The notes below the pieces were generated by a model, which saw only the letters and a list, made by a program, of their open reading frames with translations, ran no database searches and was not told the DNA's origin. Of a stretch of 22,669 nucleotides of DNA, positions 15,592 to 22,669 are shown piece by piece (positions within the stretch are counted from its first letter, which is position 1; each line of letters opens with the position of its first letter). Origin of the DNA: JAZGBC01 sp036444495 (GTDB taxonomy: Bacteria; Pseudomonadota; Alphaproteobacteria; Kiloniellales; J153); contig JAZGBC010000126.1 in the NCBI GenBank assembly GCA_036444495.1, positions 1 through 22,669 of the forward strand, read 5' to 3'. The translations under genes were made by a program, and so were the position numbers.

Positions 15592-16596
15592 ATGAGCGAA
15601 GCATATCCCTTCTCCAAGTTCGTGGGCATCCTGGGCCGCGGCAAGAGGCTCTCGCGCTCGCTGACCCTGGAAGAGGCCGAGGAGGCCATGGCCATGATCC
15701 TGCGCGGCGAGGTCCTGCCGGAACAACTCGGCGCCTTCCTCATGCTGCTCAGGGTCAAGGAGGAGACGCCGGAGGAGATCGCCGGCTTCGTGCGCGGCGC
15801 GCGGGCCACCTTCACGCTGCCCGATCCGCTGCCGCGGGTCGATCTGGACTGGTCGTCCTATGCGGGAAAGCGCCGGCAGTTGCCCTGGTTCCTGCTCGCC
15901 GCGCTCACCCTGGCGCAGGACGGGGTGCGCATTTTCATGCACGGGACCGAAGGCCATACCCCGGGCCGGCTTTACACGCGCGCCACGCTCGAGGCCTTGG
16001 GCCTGCCGGTCTCGGCTACTCTCGCCGAGGCGGCGGGCCGGATCGAGGCCGAGGGCTTCGCCTACCTGCCGCTCGAATGCCTCTCGCAGCGGCTCTACGA
16101 CATCATCCAGCTCAGGCCGATCCTGGGCCTGCGCTCGCCGGTCCATACGCTTTCGCGCATGCTCAATCCCTTCGGCGCGCCCTATCTGCTGCAGGGCATC
16201 TTCCACCCCAACTACATGCCGATCCACCAGGAGGCCGCGCGCCTGCTCGGCCAGCCGCACATGGTGGTATTCCGCGGCGAGGGCGGCGAGATCGAGCGCC
16301 GGCCCAACAAGCCTTGCGAGGTGCGCACCCTGGTGAACGGCCAGCCGGGCTCGGAGACCTGGCCGCCGATCCTGTCCAGCAGCCGGCAGCCGCACGACGA
16401 GGAGATGGACATCGCGCGCCTGGTCGCCTTCTGGCGCGGCGAGATCGAGGACGGCTACGCCACCGCCGCGGTGACCGGGACACTCGCCATCGCGCTCAAC
16501 ACGCTGGAGCGGGCGCAGGATATGGAATCCGCCCAGGCCCTGGCCGAGACCCTCTGGCAGGCCCGCGACCGGGAACGGCTCAAGGCCGCGGCCTGA
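15592..16596 (+). CDS. TrpD2/YbiB-like protein (phosphoribosyltransferase fold)
   Basis: A 334-residue protein related to anthranilate phosphoribosyltransferase (TrpD) but of the TrpD2/YbiB branch. The N-terminal helical domain has L-R-G-E-V-L-P-E-Q-L-G-A-F-L-M-L-L-R, the usual TrpD dimer region. The GTGGD phosphoribosyl-pyrophosphate loop of TrpD is replaced by Y-A-G-K-R-R-Q-L-P-W (residues 90-99). The KHGNR/GSAD region is replaced by M-H-G-T-E-G-H-T-P-G-R-L-Y (116-128), followed by L-E-A-L-G. It is therefore unlikely to be a tryptophan-synthesis enzyme. E. coli YbiB of this family binds nucleic acids. The gene lies between dsrP (45 bases) and dsrN, on the same strand. Its role in sulfur oxidation is unknown. 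Confidence 0.85.
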   Translation: MSEAYPFSKFVGILGRGKRLSRSLTLEEAEEAMAMILRGEVLPEQLGAFLMLLRVKEETPEEIAGFVRGARATFTLPDPLPRVDLDWSSYAGKRRQLPWFLLAALTLAQDGVRIFMHGTEGHTPGRLYTRATLEALGLPVSATLAEAAGRIEAEGFAYLPLECLSQRLYDIIQLRPILGLRSPVHTLSRMLNPFGAPYLLQGIFHPNYMPIHQEAARLLGQPHMVVFRGEGGEIERRPNKPCEVRTLVNGQPGSETWPPILSSSRQPHDEEMDIARLVAFWRGEIEDGYATAAVTGTLAIALNTLERAQDMESAQALAETLWQARDRERLKAAA

Positions 16597-16622
16597 CCGC
16601 GCCGCGCCGCTTCGGCTTTCGA

Positions 16623-16740
16623 CCCCCTCACCCCGGCCCTCTCCCCCTGGCCAGTGGGAGAGGGAGCTAAGGAGCGGCGCCCCGCCTAACCCTCTCCCTG
16701 GGGAGAGGGAGGGGCCCGCGTCAGCGGGAGGGTGAGGGGG
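16623..16740. repeat. Nested palindromic intergenic repeat
   Basis: A 118-base element in the gap between the TrpD2-like gene and dsrN. Perfect 11-base outer arms (CCCCCTCACCC at 16623-16633 and its complement at 16730-16740) enclose two hairpins with the same perfect 9-base arms, CCCTCTCCC/GGGAGAGGG: 16637-16645 with 16656-16664, and 16690-16698 with 16701-16709. The whole can fold as a cloverleaf-like structure. Motifs of this CCCTCTCCC type recur between genes in many proteobacterial genomes, so this is probably one copy of a REP/MITE-like family. It may affect mRNA stability or dampen expression of dsrN relative to the upstream genes. Confidence 0.85.
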
Positions 16741-16783
16741 TTGACGCCGACTAACTGCGCCGGGCGCGATCGGAGCTCGTTCC

Positions 16784-18181
16784 ATGTCCCATCTGCTGAT
16801 CTCGGCCGCGCACAAGTCCTCGGGCAAGACCTCGATCGCGGTGGGCATCGCCGCCGCGCTCAGCCGGCGCGGGGTCACGGTGCAGCCCTTCAAGAAAGGC
16901 CCCGACTTCATCGATCCGCTTTGGCTCGCGCGCGCCGCCGGGCGCGACTGCCACAATCTCGATTTTTACACCATGGCGGAGCCGGAGATCCTGGAGCTCT
17001 TCGCCCGCCATGCCGGGGGCGCCGAGCTGAGCCTGATCGAAGGCAACAAGGGGCTTCACGACGGCGTGGACCTGGAGGGCCGCGACAGCAACGCGGCGCT
17101 CGCCCGCCTGCTGGGCGCGCCCGTGGTTCTGGTCATCGACACGCGCGGCACGATCCGCGGCGTCGCGCCGCTGGTCCTCGGCTACCAGGCCTTCGACCCC
17201 GCCGTCTCCATTGCGGGCGTGATCCTCAATCAGGTGGGCGGGCCGCGCCACGAAGGGAAGCTGCGCGCCGCGCTGGAGCGTTATACCGACGTGCCGGTCC
17301 TCGGCGCGGTGCAGCGCGATCCGGCGCTGGAGATCGGCGAGCGCCACATCGGGCTGATTCCCGCCAACGAGGAGCGCGAGGCCGACAGCAAGATCGCGCG
17401 TCTGGCGGACGCCGTTTCCGCGCAGGTGGACCTGCACCGGCTCTCGGAGATCGCCCTGGCGGCGCCGCTGCCCGCCGCCGCGGCCGCGCCGCCCGCGCCG
17501 CCCGCGCCGCCCGCGCCCGATCTGCGCATCGCCATCGCGCGCGACGCGGCCTTTGGTTTCTATTACCCCGGCGATCTGGAGGCCTTCGCCGCCGCCGGAG
17601 CCGAGCTGGTTCCCTTCGACACACTGAGCAGCCCGGAACTGCCCGAGGCGGACGGGCTGTTCCTGGGCGGCGGCTTCCCCGAGAGCTTCATGGCCCGGCT
17701 ATCGGCCAATGCGGGCCTGCGCGCCTCCATCAGGACGGCCATCGGGGCTGGCCTGCCTGCCTATGCCGAATGCGGCGGTCTCATGTATCTTGCGCGCAGC
17801 CTGCGCTGGAACGGCGAGCGCCACGAGATGGCCGGCGTCATCCCGGGAGACGTGGTCATGAACGAGCGGCCCAAGGGCCGCGGCTACACGCAGGTGGAGG
17901 AAACGGGCCGGGGCCTTTGGCCCCTGCAAGACGGCACGGGCGGCAACGCACCGGCGCGCTTTCCGGCGCACGAGTTCCACTACGCCTCGCTCGAGAACCT
18001 GCCCGGCGATCTTACCTATGCCTACCGCGTGCTGCGCGGCTTCGGCGTGGACGGGGCGCGCGACGGCATCGTGATCGGGAACCTGACGGCCAGCTTCATG
18101 CACCTGCGCGACGTGCGGGCGAACCACTGGGTCGAACGCTTCGTCGGCTTCGTGCGCGAGCGGAAGCAAAGCCGCGCCTAG
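16784..18181 (+). CDS. dsrN: DsrN, siroheme amidase (cobyrinate a,c-diamide synthase family)
   Basis: A 465-residue CobB/CbiA-family glutamine- and ATP-dependent amidase. In dsr loci it amidates siroheme to the siro(heme)amide used by DsrAB. The N-terminal ATP-binding domain has S-S-G-K-T-S-I (12-18), K-K-G-P-D-F-I-D-P (37-45) and E-G-N-K-G-L-H-D-G (86-94). The C-terminal glutaminase domain has F-L-G-G-G-F-P-E (293-300), nucleophile Cys330 in A-E-C-G-G and histidines in A-H-E-F-H-Y (396/399) and F-M-H-L-R. The two domains are joined by an Ala/Pro linker (about 227-245) coded by tandem nine-base repeats. Position after dsrP in a dsr operon favours DsrN over a cobalamin enzyme; no other cobalamin gene is present. 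Confidence 0.93.
   Translation: MSHLLISAAHKSSGKTSIAVGIAAALSRRGVTVQPFKKGPDFIDPLWLARAAGRDCHNLDFYTMAEPEILELFARHAGGAELSLIEGNKGLHDGVDLEGRDSNAALARLLGAPVVLVIDTRGTIRGVAPLVLGYQAFDPAVSIAGVILNQVGGPRHEGKLRAALERYTDVPVLGAVQRDPALEIGERHIGLIPANEEREADSKIARLADAVSAQVDLHRLSEIALAAPLPAAAAAPPAPPAPPAPDLRIAIARDAAFGFYYPGDLEAFAAAGAELVPFDTLSSPELPEADGLFLGGGFPESFMARLSANAGLRASIRTAIGAGLPAYAECGGLMYLARSLRWNGERHEMAGVIPGDVVMNERPKGRGYTQVEETGRGLWPLQDGTGGNAPARFPAHEFHYASLENLPGDLTYAYRVLRGFGVDGARDGIVIGNLTASFMHLRDVRANHWVERFVGFVRERKQSRA
17486..17512 (+). repeat. Tandem nine-base repeat coding the DsrN linker
   Basis: Three perfect copies of GCGCCGCCC plus a partial fourth to 17518. Each copy codes Ala-Pro-Pro in the linker between the two DsrN domains. 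The unit keeps the frame, so copy-number changes would only lengthen or shorten the linker. Confidence 0.85.
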
Positions 18182-18437
18182 GCGCCGCCGTGGCCGGTAG
18201 CTGGTGTAACCCTATAGCGAATTGGGGGAATCCCTCGGCGGAGGCAGGGCGCGCAATGGCCGCTGGCCTCGACAGACGGGGCAATACTCGACTAGGCTAC
18301 TTCCCGGGGCGAAACTTGTCGAAAACCGAGGGTTGGGAACAAGGAGTTCCGCGCCGCCACGCCTGGGCGATTGACTGAGCCCAATGCGACGGCTTGGCGG
18401 ATGACATAACAATAAGTTTTAGAGGGAGGCAGGTTCC

Positions 18438-19568
18438 ATGCGCAAATTCAAGACGCTTATGCTCGGCCTGGCGGCGGTTGCCGTGGCGGCGGCCGTGATC
18501 GCGGCCCCGGGTACGTCCTATGCCCAGAAGGTCACGATACGGGTCCAGTCCGTAATTCCCGCCAAGGCGGACGAAGTCGTGATGCTCAAGGACTACGCCG
18601 CTAACGTCAGCGCGCTGACCAACGGCGAGGTCAACATCGTGGTGCTGCCGGCCGGCGCGGTCGTCGGCGTCAAGGAGACCCTGGAAGCGGTCGACAAGGG
18701 CCTGATCGAGGGCGGCTTCGCCTGGACGCACTACTGGTCCGGCTATCACCCGGCGGCCATGCTCTTCGGCTCGCCGACCGCGGGTGCGGGGCTCGGCATC
18801 GACAACATCGCCTGGATCTCCTGGTACATGTACGGCGGTGGCAAGGATCTCTACGACCAGCTCTGGGTAGAGATGGGCATGAACATCAAGGGCCTGATGC
18901 TGCAGCCGGTCGGCCCCGAGGCGCTGGGCTGGTTCAAGGAGCCCATCAACTCCATGGAAGACTTCCGCAAGTACCGCTTCCGCACGCCTCCGGGCATTCC
19001 CGGCCAGACCTACAAGGACATCGGCGTAGCCGCGGTCGCCATGGGCGGCGGGGAAATCCTGCCGGCGTTGGAGAAGGGCGTGATCGACGCCGCCGAGTGG
19101 TGCTGCCCCAAGCCCGACCTCGTCTTTGGCTTCTATCGGGTGCTGAAGCACTACTACCTGCAAGGACTGCACCAGGTCGTGGTGAACGCGGACCTCTACA
19201 TCAACGGCGATGTCTGGAAAAGCCTGACGCCGCACCAGCAGAAGGCCATGGAAGTGGCTGCGGACGCGTCCCTCATCCGTTCCATGTCCTACCGCATCTA
19301 TGAGAACGGCAAGGCGCTCAAGGAGCTGACGGAGAAGCATGGCGTCATCCTGCACGATACGCCGGAGGACTACTTCCCCGAGTACATGAACGCGGTCATG
19401 AACTCCATGAACAGGTACAAGAAGGAAAACGCCTTCTTCAAGAAGGTCTGGGATTCACAGAAGGCCTTTGCCGATATCGCGGTGCCGTTCTGGTCCGGCG
19501 CCCAGACGACCAACGCCAAACTCGGCATGGCTTACGCCAAGCAGATACAAGCCAGGCAGGCACAATAA
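18438..19568 (+). CDS. TRAP transporter substrate-binding protein (DctP/TakP-like)
   Basis: A 376-residue periplasmic binding protein. The Sec signal peptide is residues 1-29, with likely cleavage after S-Y-A. The body carries the TakP-type features F-R-T-P-P-G (Arg182 is the expected carboxylate contact), M-G-G-G-E-I-L-P-A-L-E-K-G-V-I-D-A-A-E-W (about 202-221) and K-H-Y-Y-L-Q-G-L-H-Q. This subgroup (often labelled mannitol/chloroaromatic or alpha-keto-acid) binds small organic carboxylates; sulfonated analogues cannot be excluded. AGGGAGG precedes the ATG. It starts 256 bases after dsrN, so it probably has its own promoter, though I could not identify a convincing one. The membrane subunits follow 150 bases downstream. 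Confidence 0.93.
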   Translation: MRKFKTLMLGLAAVAVAAAVIAAPGTSYAQKVTIRVQSVIPAKADEVVMLKDYAANVSALTNGEVNIVVLPAGAVVGVKETLEAVDKGLIEGGFAWTHYWSGYHPAAMLFGSPTAGAGLGIDNIAWISWYMYGGGKDLYDQLWVEMGMNIKGLMLQPVGPEALGWFKEPINSMEDFRKYRFRTPPGIPGQTYKDIGVAAVAMGGGEILPALEKGVIDAAEWCCPKPDLVFGFYRVLKHYYLQGLHQVVVNADLYINGDVWKSLTPHQQKAMEVAADASLIRSMSYRIYENGKALKELTEKHGVILHDTPEDYFPEYMNAVMNSMNRYKKENAFFKKVWDSQKAFADIAVPFWSGAQTTNAKLGMAYAKQIQARQAQ

Positions 19569-19584
19569 GACGAACCCCTTCTTG

Positions 19585-19630
19585 GTGACGTCACATTCTA
19601 GGGTAGCGGGCCGGGGGGCCCGCTTCTCTT
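19585..19630 (+). terminator. Palindrome and hairpin between the TRAP genes (attenuator-like)
   Basis: A perfect 10-base palindrome GTGACGTCAC (19585-19594) is followed by a 7-base-pair hairpin, GCGGGCC-GGGG-GGCCCGC (19606-19623), and a short pyrimidine run TTCTCTT. The T-run is weak for a full terminator. Partial termination would give more binding protein than membrane subunits, a common pattern in transport operons; this is inference. Confidence 0.4.
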
Positions 19631-19718
19631 GAGCCAGAAGGCCGGCCGGCCATCCCCCGCTCGCCCCCTCGGCGCGGCGGGCGCGGGGTAGCCGGTCCCT
19701 TCTGTTAAAGGGCGCCGG

Positions 19719-20327
19719 ATGACCGACACGCCGGAAATGACCGACGAGCTGATCGCCGAACGGCGCCCGGACAGGCGCGGGGCCATGCCGCCGGACATGC
19801 CCCGCTGGATGGCGCGCACCATCACCTGGATCGATTTGTTCAGCCTCTGGATCGGCCGGATCGTCTGCTGGCTGACCATCCCGCTGTTCGGGACGATGGT
19901 CTACGAGATCTTCATGCGCTACCTCTTCGTGGCGCCCACCATGTGGGCCTACGACATCAGCCGCATGATGTACGGCGCCCTGTTCATGCTGGGCGCCGGC
20001 TACGCGCTGTCCAAGGGCGTGCACATCCGGGCCGACTTCATCTACCGCAACTGGTCGGCGCGGACGCAAGGCATGATCGATGCGTTTCTCTATATTGTCT
20101 TTTATTTTCCGGGGCTTATCGTCTTCCTCTGGACCTCGCTCGATTTTGCGGGCCTGGCCTGGATGCGCGGCGAGCGGGGCATGGACACGGCCTGGATGCC
20201 CTACGTCGCGCCGATCAAGTCGGTGCTGCCCATCGGCATCGCGCTTCTTCTCATCCAGGGCGTCTCGGAGACGCTGAAAAGCCTCTATGCCGCGACCAGG
20301 GGGAGGTGGCCGAACGATGTCGCCTGA
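19719..20327 (+). CDS. TRAP transporter small permease subunit (DctQ-like)
   Basis: A 202-residue inner-membrane protein with four predicted helices after a hydrophilic N-terminal tail of about 35 residues. The family pattern V-Y-E-I-F-M-R-Y-L-F-V-A-P-T-x-W-A-Y-D and G-A-G-Y-A-L-S-K-G-V-H-I-R-A-D is clear. It forms the small membrane subunit of the sodium-driven TRAP importer with the large subunit downstream. AAGGGCG lies before the ATG. Its 3' end overlaps the next gene by 11 bases, which points to coupled translation. Confidence 0.93.
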   Translation: MTDTPEMTDELIAERRPDRRGAMPPDMPRWMARTITWIDLFSLWIGRIVCWLTIPLFGTMVYEIFMRYLFVAPTMWAYDISRMMYGALFMLGAGYALSKGVHIRADFIYRNWSARTQGMIDAFLYIVFYFPGLIVFLWTSLDFAGLAWMRGERGMDTAWMPYVAPIKSVLPIGIALLLIQGVSETLKSLYAATRGRWPNDVA

Positions 20328-21636
20328 AACCCTCGGTCTGATCATGATCGGCTGCATGCTGCTCGCGATCTTCATCGGCTTTCCGATCTCCTTCACCCTG
20401 ATCTTCCTGGGCTTCGTCTTCGGCTACATCGGCTTCGGCAAGCTGGCGTTCTACCTGATGACCTTCCAGTTCTACTCGGTGATGATGGAGCAGACGCTCG
20501 CCGCCGTGCCGCTCTTCGTCTTCATGGGGATTCTCATGGAACAGGCGGGACTCATGGAACGCCTGTTCAAGGCGATTCAATTGATGCTGTCGCGCCTGCG
20601 CGGCTCGCTCTATCTGGCCGTGCTCTTCGTCTCCACCATCTTCGCCGCGGCCACGGGGATCGTCGGCGCCTCGGTGACGATCCTGGGCATCATGGCGGCC
20701 AAGACCATGAACCGCTCCAACTACGACGTGCGCCTGGCGGCGGGCACCATTACGGCCGGGGGCACGCTCGGCATCCTGATTCCGCCCAGCATCATGCTGG
20801 TGGTCATGGGGCCGGTGATCCAAGTTCCGGTGACCGATCTCTTCGCCGCCGCCATCATTCCAGGGATCATGCTGGCGACGCTTTATGCGGTCTATACGCT
20901 CGTCCGCTGCTGGTTGAACCCCTCGCTCGGCCCGGCGCTGCCGCCCGAGGAGCGGGCGGAGAGCCTGCGCCATGTGTTGGTCGAGTTTTTCATGGGACTG
21001 GTCCCGCCGGCGCTGCTCGTGTTTTCCGCCTTGGGCAGCATCCTGTTCGGCCTGGCCACGCCGACCGAAGGGGCCGGCTGCGGCGCCCTCGGAGCGCTGC
21101 TGCTGTCGCTCGCCTACCGGCGTTTGACCTGGAAAAAGCTCATGAATGCGCTGATCCGCACGCTGGAGATATCGGCGCTGATCCTGTTCCTGGTGGCGGC
21201 GTCCAACTTCTTCGGCGCGGTCTTCTCGCGCCTCGGCACGCCCTTCATGCTGACCGAGTTCCTGCTGCAACTGGAAGTTCACCGCATGGTCATCCTGTTC
21301 ATGATCATGGCGTTCATCTTCCTGCTCGGCTGGCCGCTGGAATGGGTGCCCATCGTGCTCATAATCGTGCCGATCCTTCTTCCCCTGGTGGATAAGTTGG
21401 GCTTCAACCTGACCTGGTTCGGCATCCTGGTGGCGGTCAACCTGCAGACCGCGTGGCTCTCGCCGCCCGTTGCGCTCTCCGCCTATTTCCTCAAGGGCGT
21501 GGTGCCCGAATGGGACCTGAAGGACATCTATTACGGCATGATGCAGTTCATGGTCCTGCAGCTCTTCGGGCTGATATTGATCGTTATCTTCCCGCAAATC
21601 GCCTTGTGGCTGCCCGCCGTCATCTACGGGGATTGA
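20317..21636 (+). CDS. TRAP transporter large permease subunit (DctM-like)
   Basis: A 439-residue inner-membrane protein with about 12 helices; the length is normal for DctM. Family features are A-A-V-P-L-F-V-F-M-G near residue 62-71, A-A-T-G-I-V-G-A-S-V, G-G-T-L-G-I-L-I-P-P-S (about 149-159), A-T-P-T-E-G-A-G and L-Q-T-A-W-L-S-P-P-V-A. This subunit holds the sodium and substrate path. The ATG at 20317 is inside the end of the small-subunit gene, with GGGGAGG upstream. An in-frame start at 20287 is less likely. The dehydrogenase gene follows after 60 bases on the same strand, consistent with import followed by oxidation of the same compound. Confidence 0.94.
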   Translation: MSPETLGLIMIGCMLLAIFIGFPISFTLIFLGFVFGYIGFGKLAFYLMTFQFYSVMMEQTLAAVPLFVFMGILMEQAGLMERLFKAIQLMLSRLRGSLYLAVLFVSTIFAAATGIVGASVTILGIMAAKTMNRSNYDVRLAAGTITAGGTLGILIPPSIMLVVMGPVIQVPVTDLFAAAIIPGIMLATLYAVYTLVRCWLNPSLGPALPPEERAESLRHVLVEFFMGLVPPALLVFSALGSILFGLATPTEGAGCGALGALLLSLAYRRLTWKKLMNALIRTLEISALILFLVAASNFFGAVFSRLGTPFMLTEFLLQLEVHRMVILFMIMAFIFLLGWPLEWVPIVLIIVPILLPLVDKLGFNLTWFGILVAVNLQTAWLSPPVALSAYFLKGVVPEWDLKDIYYGMMQFMVLQLFGLILIVIFPQIALWLPAVIYGD

Positions 21637-21696
21637 ACCGCCCGGGGCGCCGGGATTGCGGGATCTTTCCATGTCGCTAATCGTTAGGTGATCGCT

Positions 21697-22578
21697 ATGG
21701 CTAGAATTGGCTTCATCGGGCTTGGACAGATGGGCGGCGCCATGAGCCGCAATCTGATCGAGGAGGGGCACGCTCTGCGCGTCTACGACCTGGACCGGAC
21801 CGCGACCGACGCCGTGGCCGCGGCGGGCGCGGAGGCGGCGGACAGCGGCCGCGCGGCGGCCGAAGGTGCGGAGTTCGTCTTCACCATGCTGACCGTCGGT
21901 CCCATCGTGGAGGCGGCGGTCTTCGGCCCCGGCGGCATCGCCGAGGGGATATCCCGGGACGCGCTCTTTATCGACATGAGCACCATCCGGCCCGATGAGA
22001 CGCGGCGCATCGGCGCGCGCCTTGCCGAACAGGGTGTGGCCATGATCGACGCGCCCGTGGGGCGCACCTCGGCCCACGCGGTGGCCGGGACCTCCACCTT
22101 CATGGTGGGCGGCGAGGCGGCGGATATCGAGCGCGCCCGGCCGCTTCTGGAATGCCTGGGCGAATCCATCACCGTCTGCGGGCCGCTCGGGGCTGGGGCC
22201 ATGATGAAGCTGGTCAACAACTACATCTCCGCGGTGGTCAACCTGGCGACCGCCGAGGGGCTCACCCTGGGCCTCAAGGCCGGCATCGCGCTGGACACCA
22301 TGGTCGAGGTGCTCTCGCAGACACCCGCCGGGCAGGGGCACATCCGCACCACCTGGCCGGAGAAGGCGCTCAAGGACAACCCGGAGCCCGCTTTCATGCT
22401 GGACCTGGCCAGCAAGGACCTGGGGCTGGCGCTGGAATCGGCGGCGGCGCTCAAGGTGCCGCTGGCCACGGGCGCGGCGGCGCGGCAGATCTATGCCATG
22501 GCGCAATCGGCCGGGCGCGGGCGCGAGGACTGGACCACCGGCATATTCCGCACCCTGCGCGGGCTCACCGGACAGTAA
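21697..22578 (+). CDS. Beta-hydroxyacid dehydrogenase, YihU-like (3-sulfolactaldehyde reductase type)
   Basis: A 293-residue NAD(P)-dependent enzyme of the 3-hydroxyisobutyrate dehydrogenase superfamily. The Rossmann loop is G-F-I-G-L-G-Q-M-G (5-13). The substrate loop reads D-A-P-V-G-R-T-S-A (118-126), where most members have D-A-P-V-S-G-G; G-R-T-S-A is the form in E. coli YihU, whose Arg123 contacts the sulfonate. Catalytic Lys171 with Asn174 and Asn175 (K-L-V-N-N-Y) and the C-terminal A-G-R-G-R-E-D-W also match YihU. The ATG at 21697 is chosen because it directly yields M-A-R-I-G-F-I-G and has AGGTGA upstream; a GTG at 21688 is the alternative. Substrate sulfolactaldehyde, dihydroxypropanesulfonate or a carboxylate analogue is inferred, not shown. 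Confidence 0.85.
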   Translation: MARIGFIGLGQMGGAMSRNLIEEGHALRVYDLDRTATDAVAAAGAEAADSGRAAAEGAEFVFTMLTVGPIVEAAVFGPGGIAEGISRDALFIDMSTIRPDETRRIGARLAEQGVAMIDAPVGRTSAHAVAGTSTFMVGGEAADIERARPLLECLGESITVCGPLGAGAMMKLVNNYISAVVNLATAEGLTLGLKAGIALDTMVEVLSQTPAGQGHIRTTWPEKALKDNPEPAFMLDLASKDLGLALESAAALKVPLATGAAARQIYAMAQSAGRGREDWTTGIFRTLRGLTGQ

Positions 22579-22613
22579 AGCCAATCCATAGCGGGAGATG
22601 AGGAGGAGAGATC

Positions 22614-22669
22614 ATGGACAAGGAACGCTTCGATGCCGGGCTTAGGGAGCGCAAGGCCGTGCTGGGCGC
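22614..22669 (+). CDS. Carboxymuconolactone decarboxylase/AhpD-like protein (5' fragment)
   Basis: Only the first 18 codons are in the window. The start M-D-K-E-R-F-D-A-G-L-R-E-R-K-A-V-L-G resembles the N-terminus of PcaC-type 4-carboxymuconolactone decarboxylase family proteins, which are small and alpha-helical with decarboxylase or peroxidase activity. A strong GAGGAGGAG ribosome site precedes the ATG, and it lies 35 bases after the dehydrogenase gene, so it is likely in the same operon. The call rests on a very short stretch. Confidence 0.5.
   Translation, partial: MDKERFDAGLRERKAVLG

Noticed and set aside
15592..16596. True anthranilate phosphoribosyltransferase (trpD)
   Set aside because: The GTGGD and KHGNR motifs needed for that activity are missing and no trp genes are nearby.
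16623..16740. CRISPR array
   Set aside because: The repeated units are inverted hairpin arms with no regular spacers and only two copies.
16784..18181. Cobalamin biosynthesis gene cobB/cbiA
   Set aside because: The family is the same, but no other cobalamin gene is present and the dsr operon context fits DsrN; dual use cannot be fully excluded.
1..22669. tRNA, rRNA or insertion sequence genes
   Set aside because: No rRNA-like conserved segments, no tRNA cloverleaf with the usual T-loop, and no transposase-like protein were seen by eye.

Overview
The window is high-GC DNA from a sulfur-oxidising bacterium, most likely a member of the Pseudomonadota and tentatively an alphaproteobacterium. 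The lineage is inferred from gene content and base composition, not from a marker gene. Its core is a reverse (oxidative) dissimilatory sulfite reductase locus: dsrA, B, E, F, H, C, M, K, L, J, O, P, then a TrpD2/YbiB-like gene, then dsrN, all on the plus strand from about 4.78 to 18.18 kb. Two features mark the pathway as oxidative: dsrEFH (sulfur-relay proteins with the DsrE Cys78 and the DsrH cysteine) and dsrL (NAD(P)H:acceptor oxidoreductase).

Layout. (1) 1-317: 3' end of an amino-acid-type ABC permease. (2) 431-1468: a sugar-phosphate isomerase/epimerase-like TIM barrel. (3) 4354 down to 1485, minus strand: a tight operon of a TauD/TfdA-type Fe(II)/2-oxoglutarate dioxygenase, two small unrecognised proteins (63 and 73 aa, overlapping starts and stops) and cysG (siroheme synthase). 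It is divergent from dsr. (4) 4355-4777: the only long non-coding stretch, AT-richer than its surroundings, with a plausible sigma70-type promoter for dsrA. (5) 4778-15546: dsrABEFHCMKLJOP with very small gaps or overlaps. (6) 15592-16596: the TrpD2/YbiB-like gene. (7) 16623-16740: a nested palindromic repeat. (8) 16784-18181: dsrN. (9) 18438-21636: a tripartite TRAP transporter (substrate-binding protein, small and large membrane subunits). (10) 21697-22578: a beta-hydroxyacid dehydrogenase with the GRTSA substrate motif of 3-sulfolactaldehyde reductase (YihU) in place of the usual SGG. (11) 22614-end: the start of a carboxymuconolactone-decarboxylase/AhpD-like gene.

How the genes work together. 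CysG makes siroheme and DsrN amidates it for DsrAB. DsrEFH passes sulfur to the C-terminal cysteines of DsrC. DsrAB with DsrL oxidises the bound sulfur to sulfite. DsrMKJOP handles DsrC thiol/disulfide electrons at the membrane. The less explained parts are the small genes next to cysG, the TrpD2-like gene between dsrP and dsrN, and the possible organosulfonate or hydroxyacid module (TRAP transporter plus YihU-like dehydrogenase) directly behind dsrN.
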